Below are positions 48,047-59,810 of a DNA stretch of 64,000 nt, piece after piece (positions within the stretch are counted from its first letter, which is position 1; every line of letters begins with the position of its first letter). The position numbers and the translations under genes were made by a program. The stretch lies in contig CM065295.1 in NCBI GenBank assembly GCA_032871835.1, forward strand, positions 67,574,687-67,638,686, given 5' to 3'. The notes under the pieces are model-generated. The model worked only from the letters and a program-made list of their open reading frames with translations, was not told where the DNA came from and searched no databases. Source of the stretch: Dipteronia dyeriana. Its lineage: Eukaryota; Streptophyta; Magnoliopsida; Sapindales; Sapindaceae.

Positions 48047-48856
48047 ATGTGGAGTTTTGCATCCAGTTGTATAGCTGGAAATGTTGGACTGAAAAATGAC
48101 TCGCCAAAGCCTAATCAAGCTGCTTCAGAATGCTCAGATGATGAGGTCTCTTCTATTGTTAGCAGAGAGGAAGGTCTGGAGTGCCCAATATGTTGGGAAT
48201 CCTTTAACATTGTTGAAAATGTGCCCTATGTTTTATGGTGTGGCCATACCCTCTGTAAAAACTGCATCCTAGGACTGCAATGGGCTGTTATAAAATTTCC
48301 CACTTTGCCAGTTCAGCTTCCTCTCTTTATCTCCTGCCCATGGTGCAATCTCTTATCCTTTCGTCTCGTTTATAAGGGAAACCTCAGGTTTCCTCGCAAG
48401 AATTATTTTCTACTTTGGATGGTTGAGAGCATGAATGGTGATAGACTCAAGTCTCATTCTGGTTTCTGTGAAGATCGTCAGCATGCCTGGTCAGCAAACA
48501 GCAATTTAACCCTAGGAAATCAAGCGATCCGTGGGGGTAGCCACAGGAGAGGACAACATGTTCATCATCCTGAGCCTGTAAGATCAAACCATGATCACCT
48601 TCATGTTAATAATTACCTCAGTGTAGAGAGAATACATACTACCCTCCGGAAATTTCTGGTTTTCTTTGTTCATCTTACAGCCAAGTTCCCACTGGTGATC
48701 ATATTTCTTCTGATTGTTGTGTACGCGATACCTGCCAGTGCAGCCATCTTGACCCTGTACATACTCGTCACCATTCTGTTTGCTCTTCCATCATTTCTCA
48801 TTCTTTACTTTGCATATCCTAGTTTGGATTGGCTCGTGAGAGAGATTCTCACTTAA
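48047..48856 (+). CDS. RING-HC finger membrane protein, probable E3 ubiquitin ligase
   Basis: An intact frame of 269 residues with no intron. The RING is of C3HC4 type: C46, C49, C65, H67, C70, C73, C97 and C100 (ECPICWESF, WCGHTLCKNC, SCPWC). The middle, about 130-190, is His/Arg-rich and likely disordered. The C-terminus has two hydrophobic segments, about 214-232 and 234-257, fit for a hairpin anchor, with a short tail DWLVREILT. RING proteins pass ubiquitin from an E2 to a target; membrane anchoring suggests action at an endomembrane. The layout resembles animal RNF182/RNF152-like proteins and an uncharacterised plant RING family. Intact, with a spliced leader, so probably expressed. Confidence 0.9.
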   Translation: MWSFASSCIAGNVGLKNDSPKPNQAASECSDDEVSSIVSREEGLECPICWESFNIVENVPYVLWCGHTLCKNCILGLQWAVIKFPTLPVQLPLFISCPWCNLLSFRLVYKGNLRFPRKNYFLLWMVESMNGDRLKSHSGFCEDRQHAWSANSNLTLGNQAIRGGSHRRGQHVHHPEPVRSNHDHLHVNNYLSVERIHTTLRKFLVFFVHLTAKFPLVIIFLLIVVYAIPASAAILTLYILVTILFALPSFLILYFAYPSLDWLVREILT

Positions 48857-50276
48857 GATTATATCAGATATGTGGATGTAAGCTCGGTGAATATAAGTTT
48901 GCACCTAGAAGATGGCACAATTTGTCGACTTTTCAGTTGCTAAGGTTTCTTCACTTGTTTCCTTAAAGTCCATCTCTTAAGGTCTTTTATGTGTAGAATC
49001 GTTCAATTCGTGTAGGGTTTGGCTTGTATGATGGTTGTGTGTTTATCTTGTAGTTTTCTGGTAATGAAGGTTCAGACAAGATCCCGTGCCTACCCACAAG
49101 TTGGTGCTCTAGCAATGTAGAGCTATTGGCAGTCTATATTTGAAGTGGCTATGTATGTAGCACATAAGTATTCTGAAGCTCAAATTTTTTCCATTGTTTG
49201 TAACGAGACTGATATTGATTAAAGCTATATGTAATGGTTCTCCTTTGTTATGTTTCTCTCGATTTGCGTGCTGTTTAGTTATAAACTCGATTAGGAAAAC
49301 AGGGTATCTGTTTCTGCCCCGCCCCAAGTAAGCCAAGGAAGGACGTCTTATTTAAGTTGCTTAGTATGATTTATTTTTCCTTTTTTTTGTTTGTGAAACA
49401 TTCTACTGATTAACGAGTGGTTTTTAGTCTTTTTTAGAGGTTTCCTGATTCATGTGTTTAAACATTTATGGAACATTGCTATATCAATGACCCTAAGCTC
49501 TGTGCTGTCTGATTATATGGAACATTGCAATTGAATGTCCTGAAGAGTGCTCCTGAAAACTCTCTACTCGGATCTGTTATATGGATTACATATATTGCAC
49601 ACGGTCTCATAATTGGTAATATGAGAATTTTTCTGTTTTCATTGTATATCTAAAAATCTTCCTTATATTGTTTGTTTATCAACTTGTAATATGCTGGTTT
49701 TTGTTGTACCTACAATATTGATACGAAAATTATTGTTATGAGTATTCAAATTGGTTCTTCTTAAACAAATGAGGAGGTGAGGAAGCTTTTTAAATGCACT
49801 TATTAATTGGGTACTTTCAACCCACCTAGTTTAGTCAAAGCATTTGTTACCCAAAAATGGACTCTCACGGCTTATGCTTTTGCTTATATGATTATTTCTG
49901 TTTCTTTCCGGATGCATTGGTCTGTTTTTCTCTTTTGGACTTGTCTACAGATAAGCAAAATTTTCTGCTCACCCAACTTCTAAATTGACACAATAGTCTA
50001 CCACAAGCTTTGCTTTCTAGACTTTTGCTTCAACAGTTTCATGTTATTCAATTATATAATTTACATAAAAAGGTTCTTACCACGTGGGGGCCCAAGTAAA
50101 TGTATAAGCATACTTATTTGTGATTAAAATGTTTATATATATAAAAAATTGGGAATGTTCATGCCTAAATGTTTATTAACTTTATCCCTTTTATTTACCT
50201 CCCAATGTAAGGTGATTTCTTTTAATTTTCAAAACTGAGCAGTAAAAGCATTTAAACTATTGGACTTGTAAGAAAC
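48857..50276. other. Downstream region of the RING gene
   Basis: The first 350-400 bp are probably the 3' untranslated region. The remainder has no gene that I can support. Confidence 0.45.
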
Positions 50277-50281
50277 TTCGG

Positions 50282-50391
50282 CCCAATTTGGCATTGCTGT
50301 GCTGTGGGGAAAATTGCTTTTGCTTCTACTGTAGGGGAATTACTGTAGAAGCAAAAACAATTTTCCCCACAGCACAACAATGCCAAATTGA
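50282..50391. repeat. Near-perfect terminal palindrome
   Basis: Two arms of about 50 bp (50282-50331 and 50342-50391) with about three mismatches and a loop near ten bases. The arm is the transposon's own end (CCAATTTGGCATTG, then GTGCTGTGGGGAAAATTG). Confidence 0.92.
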
Positions 50392-50904
50392 GAAGAATCA
50401 GGTAAGTGTTTAGTAAATTGATTTTTAAAAGTGCTGTGAAAATTAAAAGCATTTTTAATGTGTTTGGTAAACTGTAAGTAAAAAGTGTTGTAGCCGTATA
50501 AAATTACTAGAAATGGTACAAATTAATAATTAAGATGTTTGAAAATAAATAAATAAATATTTTTTGTGGCCTTAAACATGTTATTAAATAAATAATTTGT
50601 TTTATTTTTATGTGACTATAAACATGTTATAAAATAAATAAATAAATTTTATTAAAAAATATATAATTTTATGCATGATTAAAAAATAATTACTAGAAAT
50701 GACATAAATGAATAATTTTGTTTTAATATTTTTTTATCTATTGCCACATATATTGTGAATATATAAAGAAAACTAGTAAAATTTGATTCAAGGATTCATG
50801 AGATTACACAATTGAAATGGACAACAAAAGATCATAAATAACAAAGTATATATTATAGTAAATTATAAATAAATACTAAGTGTGTGCACTCATTAAACCT
50901 TACG

Positions 50905-51079
50905 CAGTTAAATTTCTTAAGATCTTTATTTCTCTTCTTCCCGGACCATCTTCTTCATGTGTATTGACCTTCATTTCTTCATGAATATCAAAATTTGTAC
51001 TATCCTCAAAATCTCTATCTCGTTGTGCATATCTTCTAATGCAATTATGAAGAGTCATTGTAGCAATAACAATTTGAAA
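50905..51079 (-). pseudogene. PIF/Harbinger transposase C-terminal remnant
   Basis: The minus strand reads FQIVIATMTLHNCIRRYAQR followed by DRDFEDS, the well-known end of plant PIF transposases (usually ...IVIACMTLHNFIR). An acidic tail follows. The DDE core upstream is not recognisable any more. Confidence 0.75.
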
Positions 51080-52442
51080 ATTTAACTATGCTTTAGTTTG
51101 GTGATCATGTTTGATGTTATGAACTATTATTCACAACATAACAGTACTCTTATATGATACCATACATCAACAAGATTCATGATAATCCAATATTTTATAT
51201 ATACACTAAATTAGATAATCCATAATTATTATTCTATATATATATATTCTTTTTTTTCTTTTTCTTATTGGGCCAGTTTGTCTCTCTCGAGTGGAAAAAG
51301 ATTAAAAAGAGACAATTAGGTAATTTAAAATAAAAATAAAAATTAGTATTTAAAAAAGTTCTAAGTCTAAATTTTTGGATTCCTTGATACGTGAAGCAAT
51401 GTGAGTAATATATATAAACCTATTTTCAACAACCAGAGTGTTTTTGTATTACCAAGTCATGCATAACTTCTATTAATAAAAACAAATATTAAGTCAAATG
51501 AATGATAACACATTTTCAAAGGAACAGAAACTTCCTAATACCTTCCTATTTCTTACAATTATTATCTCTATTGTATAAATCCTTTACAAAGACCCAACAT
51601 GCCACTATAAACTTTTCTTCACCTTTTTTATTTTATTTTTATTAAACGAGAACAAATTACATAGAAAAGGGAAAGCAATGCATGAATCAACACACAACAA
51701 ACCAAACCCAGAAATATATAATTATTGAACATAAACAACATGAACAGAGCAAAAGAGAGAACATCGAACACAAACAACATGAACAACACAACAGAGCAAT
51801 CGAATACATTCATCAAAAGACAAACAAAAATCAATAAACAAAAATATATTAACAGACCCAGTTATAGAAAAAAAATACCCATGAAACCCAAAACAATCAG
51901 GTACCGTAATATGAAGATCGACGAAATAATTCCCTAAAATCCAATTAAAAATCAAATCTTAAAACAGGAACAAATGGACAACGAAATTAAGAGAACAAAA
52001 ATAGAAAAGACATTGATTAGCACGAGCCTGAAATCGAATACAGAAGATTTTTGTCAAATGGGCTCTTCAATTTTTTGAGAAGAGAAGGAGAGAGAGACAT
52101 AGAGGGATGTCGTGAGATGAGGATTGAATATTGGAACGAATGGTGGCTGGTGGTGGTGAGATAGGGTTTTGTTATGTGTAAATTTCATAAAAGCTAAGGG
52201 ATAAAAGGGGAAGTTTAGAAAAATATTCATTAATGAGGTGTTGTTCAACGTGTTTTCAATTTATGCTTCCTAGGATATTGATTTCCAAAAGCATCAATTT
52301 GTTGTTTCTCAATTTCTATTGTGGGAAAAGCCAAACGAGACCAAAAGCACTTCCCATAATTTTTACCAAACACCCCAGACCAACCTCAGAAGCACTTTTG
52401 GCTCCAAAAGCAGTATGGGAATCAATGCTAAACTGAACCTTC

Positions 52443-53039
52443 CATTTCCTTGTTGAAATTCAGTTTAAGGCAATGTTTGATTTTTTAAGTGTTAAAATCA
52501 CTTAACAAAAATCCAGTAAAATTTAATACAAAGTTTTACTTCTAAAACTATCCTTATTAATTTAATTGACTTCCAATTTTGTTTTCTGTTAAATCCTAAT
52601 CGTATTAATACATTTTTTTCTTCTCACCGTAATGAACTTTAGCATTAGAAAACCTAGTTGCTTCAAAAAAGCAATAGGAGACTGATTTTCCTAGCATATA
52701 AGTCCTTTTCTTTCTTTTTCCATAATTTGACAATTAGTTTTATTAATTTTATTTAGAGTTTGAGTACATCTTTTTCACTTGTTCTGAAAATTACTTTTAT
52801 TTTAGAGTAAGGCAAATTAATAACTAGTTTTCATGATAACCTTGTTATGATTTTTTTTTGAGATGTTAATTTTAGTAAGTAAGAATATTTATAAGCAAGA
52901 ATATATATAGTCTTTCTATTGTCAGTTCGAACTGATATATATATATATATATATCAGTTCCTTACATGTGGACAATTGGATTTAAAAGATGGTTTGACAA
53001 GTGAATACAACCAAGTCAAATCATTTAAATCCAATGATC

Positions 53040-53051
<12 letters not shown>
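52443..53051. other. Non-coding stretch
   Basis: AT-rich, no gene seen. A palindromic (TA) run with the arms GAACTGATA/TATCAGTTC lies at 52927-52960. Confidence 0.45.

Positions 53052-53081
<30 letters not shown>
53052..53081. repeat. TG microsatellite
   Basis: Fifteen TG units in a row after a TA run. Confidence 0.95.
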
Positions 53082-53084
<3 letters not shown>

Positions 53085-53376
53085 ATTGTTAAAAATAACC
53101 ACAACTATTATGAAAATTTTGTTTTTAACCACATAAGAAAATTTATTAATTTTTTGAGAAATTACTTGAATGCCCTCATATAAAAACCATCTCCAAACAC
53201 TTTCTCCCTCTTTTCTCTTTTTTCTTTTTTCTCTCCTTTCCTCTCTCTCTCTCCCCGATCTATCTCTCATGCCGGCGGTGTGCTGGTGAACCATCGTCAG
53301 CGTCCTTGCGGAGGCCGGTGACGGCTCTCCAGCCTTCTCTCTCTCTTACCGAACCTCTCTTTCTCTATCCCCGTAC

Positions 53377-53412
<36 letters not shown>

Positions 53413-53998
53413 TTACTTTCACTCTTACATGTTGTCGATGGCTTACCGGAGTGCCGATGTGCCATCGCCTGGGCTTCACGATCGTCCAGCAACATCGTCG
53501 AGCTCCCCCTCCGCTAGTGATTAGATCTGCAGAAAAAAGGGAAGAAAACGAAACCTAGAAACCCAGAACATTTCAAGTTTCAACATTTCAATTTAGTCAA
53601 GATTTCAAGTTTCAAAATTTGAAAACGAAAAACTTAAAAACCTAGAACATTTCAAGTTTCAACATTTCAATTTAATTAAAATTTCAAGTTTCAAGTTTCA
53701 AGTTTCACGTTTCAACATTTCAATTTAAACAAAATTTCAAGTTTCAAAATTTCATGTTTTTAGACAAGATTTCAAGATTTCAAGTTTCAAGTTTCTAATC
53801 GTGATTTCAAGTTTGGTTCCAGATTTTAATCATGATTTCAAGTTTGCTTTCAGTTTTAAAGAAAAAATCAAATCCAGGGGTATTTTTATAATTTATGGAC
53901 ATACACTGATTTTTTTTTTAAAGATAACCGCTATTAACAAATAAAATCTCAAAAGTGGTTACAAACAAAAGTTTAATGTTTCCCATGACTATTTTTTT

Positions 53999-54040
<42 letters not shown>

Positions 54041-54180
54041 TAAATGTTTAAGTCAGTGCGCACTGATATAACTTCATCGGTGTGTTGGATGTGGACCATT
54101 AGATTTACATATTTTGACTTAAAGTATATGCATTTATCAAAGTTTCTCCATAATCAATAGTAAAATAGAAAATTGTATTA
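53082..54180. repeat. Simple-sequence region: CT tracts, TTTCAAG minisatellite, TA run
   Basis: CT-rich blocks lie at 53180-53420, an irregular minisatellite of TTTCAAGTTTCAA words at 53565-53850, and a (TA) run at 54003-54038. The sequence at 53083-53145 and the inverse of 53930-53995 are loosely alike (ATAACC...TTTGTTT...AACCAC), so a decayed inverted-repeat element is possible. Short frames such as 53306-53524 are low-complexity. Confidence 0.6.
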
Positions 54181-54347
54181 TGTGAACAGCTAAGGAACAT
54201 TCTTTCATTCTGTTACAATGATGAATTATATACAAAGTTCACAGTCACAATACAGAAAACATTTACACTAATCTTAAAGTCTAGGAATTAACAGTAATTA
54301 GTATAATAATAGAAAACAACAATTAAGAGAGAAACTTATGGAGCCAG

Positions 54348-55610
54348 CTAATTAGAGATTGCATGGTTTGTGCTGGTAGAAGATTCTTCATTGATATGCC
54401 CCAGCAAGATGTGACTTCCATCGAGAACACCAATCATGAAAAGTAAAAGCGTGAATCGGGATTTGGCCAATGACTTTGTGAGAATGTCGGCAAGTTGATC
54501 ATGAGTAGAAACGTGAGACACTAGCAATGAACCATTTGTAACTTTCTCCCGAACAAAGTGATAATCAAGAGCAATGTGTTTCATTCGAGAGTGAAACACC
54601 AGATTGACACAAAGATAAGTTACACTCAGATTATCACAAAGTAGACGAGGAGATTGTTTGAGATGGACACCAAGTTCCGTGAGCAAATTAGTAAGCCATG
54701 ATAATTCAGCAGTGGCAGAGGCAACAGAACGATACTCAACTTCGGTGGAAGAACGAGCGATGGTATGTTACTTTCGGGAACACCACGAGACAGGATTGGA
54801 TCTAAGAAAGATAATGTAAGTTGAGATTGAGGTACAATCATCACGATTTCCAGCCCAATCTGCATCCGAATAGACAGTGGGCTGAATATGTGGACACCGG
54901 CGAAGAAGTAAGCCATGAGAAGTGTGCTTGAGATTACGGGGCAATCTTTTGGCAGCGATCCAGTGAGTTTGTGTCGGCTCATGCATGTATTGAGCAAGCT
55001 TATTGACTGTATAGGCAATGTCGGGTCGTGAGAGAGAAAGATATTGCATCCCTCCAATGAGGCTACGGTATTGTGTAGAATCAGTGGGAGCGGTACCATC
55101 TTGGAGGACCAGCAGGGTGGATGTGCTAATGGGCGTGACAATTTATTTTGTACCATCCATTTTGAATTGTTCAAGTAGGTCGCGAATGTATTTGTGTTAA
55201 GACAAGAACAAACCGTGACTTGTCGGGACTGCTTCAACCTCAAGAAAATAATGCAGATAACCAAGATCTTTAATAGAGAACTGTCGAGAGAGAACAACAA
55301 TAACTTTCTGAACAAAATGCTGAGAATTGCTTGTGATTAACAAACCATCCACATACAAAAAAATAGGCAATTAAAGTTTTGTCAATGTAAACAAATAAGG
55401 AGGTGTCAAACTTTGAATTTGTAAATCCAAGTGAGAGAATGAAACTTTTAAGCTCATGAAACCAAGCGTGGGGCGTTTGTTTGAGACCATATAAAGATCG
55501 ATGAAGATGACACACATGAGTAGGCTAAGTATCATCAATAAAAGCAGGAGATTGCGACATGAAAACTTATTTAGAGAGATTGCCAAGAAGGAAGGCATTA
55601 TTGACATCAA
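54348..55610 (-). pseudogene. Copia reverse transcriptase and RNase H (shifted frames)
   Basis: RT blocks: ALPSFLGNL-type text near 55570, CHLHRSLYGLKQTPHAWFHE (55515-55450), SKFDTSLFVY, then QYLSLSRPDIAYTVNKLAQY (55049-54990), and SDADWAGN with an RNase H catalytic Asp near 54860. RNase H continues with the [10 protein letters not shown] motif and [12 protein letters not shown] (54640-54540), ending near STNHAISN. At least three frame changes and a stop break the chain, so it is a pseudogene. Confidence 0.85.
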
Positions 55611-55843
55611 GTTAATGAATCGGCCACTGATTTGATAAGGCTATACTTAAAATGACCCGGATAGTGGTTGGTTTGATGATCGGACTGAATGTCTCATAAT
55701 AATCAATGTTTGGCCTTTGGTAAAATCCCTTAGCTACGAGTCTAGCTTTGAAGTGATCGATACGACCATCTGAGTGTCATTTGACTCGATAGACCCTCTT
55801 ATAGCCAATATGTATTATGGTGGCGTTGTCGAGGGACTAGCTC

Positions 55844-56566
55844 TCAAGTTTCATTTCGAATCAATGCATTAATCTCATCACTCATGGTATTTCTCCATTT
55901 TAGGTCTTTTAAGGCTTGAGTAACAATGGTGGGTTCAATAGTTGGTGGAAGCGGATGTTTGGTGGTAAAGAAGGAAAACTTTTTGAGAGGTTTGGAGATG
56001 TTATTTTTGGATCTTGTGCTCATAGGATGTGTGTTTGATGGTTTCGAAGGAGGGTAAGGTTCAGCTGAAGAGATAAATGTGGGAGAATCATACTTGGAAG
56101 GCAACTCTTGTGAGACTGAGCCAAGAATTGTCTCCGTTGATAAAGTTACCAAGTTAGAGTCATTATTCAATGGAGAAGAAACAACATGTGTAGAATCAGA
56201 TGTATGCGTGGCAGGCAAATTCAAAGATGTAGAATCTAACACAGGTAATGAAGAGAAATCAGTGGGATTTTGATCTGTATTTGGTGGAATCATAGAGGAA
56301 TTAGTGTGATTTGGGTTGGAAAGTGAAAGTGGTTGACTTTGAGTAATTTGAGGGGAGAGATGTGTGATATTTTGATAATGATTTGTATTTGGTGGAATTA
56401 ACAGAAAGGGATTAGTGGGATTTGGTTTGGTGTGTGAGAGTGATTGACTTTGAGCAATTTGGGTAGAGAGATTAATGGTATTATGATTAATATATGATCG
56501 AGAAAAGTCAATGAGATTGGGATTTGTATTTGGCATGAGAGTTGAATGAGAGAAATTAGTGGGATG
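55844..56566 (-). pseudogene. Copia integrase C-terminus and Ser/Thr/Pro-rich linker
   Basis: An open frame of about 240 codons, rich in Asn, Ser, Thr and Pro, with repeated SQSLSHTKPN / SQPLSLSNPN units. Near its end it has HPMSTRSKNNISKP, the hinge between integrase and RT in copia Pol, then QALKDLKWRNTMSDEINALI, the first RT block. It reads out of frame with the next RT piece. Confidence 0.8.
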
Positions 56567-57070
56567 TGTTGGAACCCCGTTCACCGGTCACGCAGCGGAA
56601 GTAAGGTTTCAAAATTTTTATATAGATCATAATCTGTATCTAGGATCAGAGAACTTTGGATCGTAATTATTTTTCGGAACTAATACATACAATATGTAAA
56701 CACAGGAAATTGAAATCGATATAAAGAGAAGAAAAACATACCAATGTTTGGAGGCTCATTCACTTTATAATATGCTCCTGTCTGAACCACTCGATCTTCC
56801 TCGCTATCTCCCAGAACTGGTAACTGCGTGTGGGCGCGTTAAGATCTCAGGAACTTGAATGAAGGATGTGGAGAAAATACTTGAAGAAACTCTTTCTTCT
56901 CAAGAGAAAACCACCTATAACAATTCTAGTTAAGATATATATAAATTCGTTTTAATGGTGTACACTGCACTACTAATATTTTTTTTAATCAACTGATGTG
57001 TGATTTTCAAAGTCAAAACCAAAAAAAAAACTTGGCCTGCACCTTTTTTTTTCGTACGCCAACACTTGTG

Positions 57071-57110
<40 letters not shown>

Positions 57111-58523
57111 TGTGTGTATAAGATATTTACATCATATGCAAATTCTTATTTTGACTATTGTTTCATGTGCACACACCAATTTGCATCTAATGCAATATCT
57201 TGTGTTATTAATTGATATATATCTTTTAATTATCCTTTTTAAATATATATAATATATTAAAAGTGATAATAAGTATTTTAAATTTAAACTTAAATTCAAA
57301 TACTTAGATAAATGATTTAGTAAAAATAAAATAATCATATTATTTTATCTTCACCTAAATCATATATCAACTAACACCCCCAATTAATAGTTAATTAATA
57401 ATTCATAACTATCAATATAATTAAATAATATAATTATTTAATTAATTTAACTATTAACATTCATTAATTAAATAATCTTATTATTCAATTAATTCTCGAA
57501 TAAACACGTGTCACTTTCGTAACACAAATAATTGGACAATACAATTAGTTAACCGTGACCCTTGTTACCTAAATCGATCGGGCTAGCAAGGGAACCTAAT
57601 GGACCCACAGTATTTTGAGCTCCAATAATCCTCGGAATTATTAATTAAACTCTTTAATTAATTTTCCTTGATTATTAACTCCGGTGTTATTCCACTAAAA
57701 ACCCAAAGCTGCACTCTCTCGACTGTAGACGCTTTTACACAGACTGATACAACTCGGTGTCCATCGATATAGCTATTACATATGGTGTGATCCTCCACAA
57801 TAGCTCATAATTAGAGCTGAGTCATAATGTCCGTTGTACCCCTCTAATTACATATATCCTTTAAGTACCGTTGATTCTATAATGGACAATAAATCATATT
57901 TCCTTACAGAATTAAGAGAGCTCTCATATTATTCAAGTCCCGAATCAATCCTTAAGGGAACTACCATATACTTCTCACAAGAAGGAGTAGATTCCACTAT
58001 TGTGTATAAACCTTCCCAACCACAAGCCAAACTGCAATCCCAACGTACAGAGTATATTGATCAGGAAATGCATATGACCTCACCCATGGTATATCAAAGA
58101 CCACGATTTAACCTGAAGAAGTCAATAAGACACTCAGGATTAAGATCACCCATATGTAGCCATCATTAGTTGATCTATATGAATCTCATCGGTAACGTAT
58201 CTTACTGAGAGATTCATATAGATCATGGTTCAGTCCTATATGATCACATCATACAAAGTGTCTCCATTCTCATATCTCAATATGAATGATTCATGATAGA
58301 ATCACCGTACATTACAGAATAGACCGTAACTATAGATTAACCACAAATAAAGTACCTAGCTTTATTTGCTATCTATGGACTCTTTAGATTGCACATCTCT
58401 TTCTGTATCTATCTGTATATAACACTCATATACACAGTTCAAAATTACATGCGGCAATCTTGGATGTTAAATAAATATGTATAAGTTATAAAATAAACAA
58501 CACAATGACACGTCCTAAAGAAG
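56567..58523. repeat. LTR-like insertion starting TGTTGGAACCCCG
   Basis: The copia linker frame stops making sense exactly at 56567, where TGTTGGAACCCCGTTCACC begins; this looks like an LTR end. About 1.9 kb of non-coding sequence follows, with a TA run (57072-57108) and an inverted pair ATGAATCTC...GAGATTCAT (58179-58215). GGATG at 56562-56566 recurs at 58462-58466 and could be a target duplication, but the right end then lacks CA. The border with the Athila LTR is set at 58524. Confidence 0.45.
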
Positions 58524-59800
58524 TGTTCATACTCTCAAGTATAAGAGTGTCAAAGTAATAAATTAACCGGTAAGACCGGGTCGAACCACATGGAGGTTGT
58601 TCACTTGTCCTTGTAGAATTAATTATCTAAATTAATTACTAAGCTTGTATAAAAATATAAATCAATTAAAATTAAAACTGGGGCTAAGGGATCCACTGTT
58701 GGTAATTCGAATATGATCCAATTATTTATATTTAGTATAGATTAATGGGAGGGTATTCCACTCCATAGACCACTCTCTAATAGATGTGGGTAAAAGTACT
58801 CACTGTGCCAGACAATATCTGTCTATCTACAATGAGTCAAAAACTCCACAAAGATTAGAGGGGATAAACCACTCTCTGATAGATATGGGTAAAAGTACTC
58901 ACTGTGCTAGACAATATCTGTCTATCTACAGTAATTCAAAAAATCCACAAAGATCAGAGGGGAGAAAGCATAAAAATAATAAACTTACCAAAATTGGATC
59001 ATATTTTCCATACCAACAGTATCACCTTTGGCCCCCAGTTATATAAAATTAGCCAGACATAAATTAACTAGAAAATAACTATTTTATTAAACTGAGAATT
59101 TGAGAACAAAAGAGAGATAATTTTATAAATCTAACATTAGATTTGGATTCAGAATATCAAAATTAGGGGGGAGAGACCCCCTATTTATATAAAATACGGA
59201 TGAAAATTGATCATCGGATGAATTTAGAATGGAGCGTCCAAATTTTACCACGTCATTAGTGAACAGTAACCCATCAATGAGTGAACAGTAACCGCATCAG
59301 TGAGTGAACAGTGAAAGTCAACAGTGAACAGTGAAGGTCAACTGTGAACAGTGAATAGTCAAAATTATGAAAATATCCTTCAGTGAACAGTGAACAGTAC
59401 CCATCCATGAGTGAACAGTATCGCATCCGAGAGTAAATAGTAAAACATCGTGAGTGAATAGTGAAAGTCAACTATGAGCAGTAAAAGTCAACTGTAAACA
59501 GTGAAAGTCAACCATGAACAGTGAATAGTCAAAATTATGAAAATGCCCTTCGTGGTCTTCTTAAGGTTTTTTGACGTTCTAAACTTGAAAACGATATTTG
59601 TTTTACCATCTGACATCTCCATGATTTTGAATTGATCGAATTACCTCTGAAATACAAAGAAAAATACACTGATTACTACACAAAACATTTATTTAAGCGA
59701 ACGAACGAAATTATGTCTAAATTGAGGAATTAATCATATTGGAAGTGTACAATGATGATATTATCCCTTAGTAAACATACACTTTTCAGTGTTAATCACA
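58524..59800 (-). repeat. 3' LTR of the Athila element
   Basis: 1277 bp, TGTTCATACT to TAATCACA on the plus strand, so TG...CA in the reading direction, starting directly after the polypurine tract. A TATA box (TATATAAATAGGGGG, minus strand, near 59180-59194) marks the promoter. It contains a 99-bp tandem duplication (58769 and 58868) and an array of GTGAACAGT words (59266-59530). The 5' LTR is outside the window, so identity cannot be checked. Confidence 0.75.
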
Positions 59801-59810
59801 CCCCCCAACC
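59801..59810 (-). other. Polypurine tract of the Athila element
   Basis: The minus strand reads GGTTGGGGGG directly before the LTR start TGTGATTAAC. The longer word CCCCCCAACCAG on the plus strand recurs at 60863-60874. Confidence 0.7.

Larger units (their letters stand above)
50280..52439 (-). mobile_element. Decayed PIF/Harbinger element, TSD TTC
   Basis: The ends GGCCCAATTTGGCATTGCTG and, inverted, GGTTCAGTTTAGCATTGATT are flanked by TTC at 50277-50279 and 52440-52442. Inside, a minus-strand remnant of the PIF-type transposase survives at 50905-51079. The remainder is AT-rich. The left end is folded back on itself (see 50282-50391). Confidence 0.75.
54181..56566 (-). mobile_element. Ty1-copia element, 3' half
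   Basis: On the minus strand: the integrase-to-RT linker, RT, RNase H, then a short 3' LTR candidate (54181-54321, TGTTGTTTTC to GTTCACA). The upstream half is cut off at 56566 by a further insertion. The overall type (short LTR, HPMSTRSK linker) fits the Ale/Retrofit group. LTR borders are tentative because no clear polypurine tract is seen. Confidence 0.75.

Noticed and set aside
53083..53995. Mutator-like element with inverted ends around the simple repeats
   Set aside because: The end similarity is weak and no 9-bp duplication was found.
57834..58169. 111-codon plus-strand frame
   Set aside because: Lies in an LTR-like insertion; no recognisable domain, composition like non-coding sequence.
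58786..59046. Frame with two repeats of MGKSTHCARQYLSIY
   Set aside because: The repeat is the 99-bp tandem duplication of the Athila LTR, antisense to the element.
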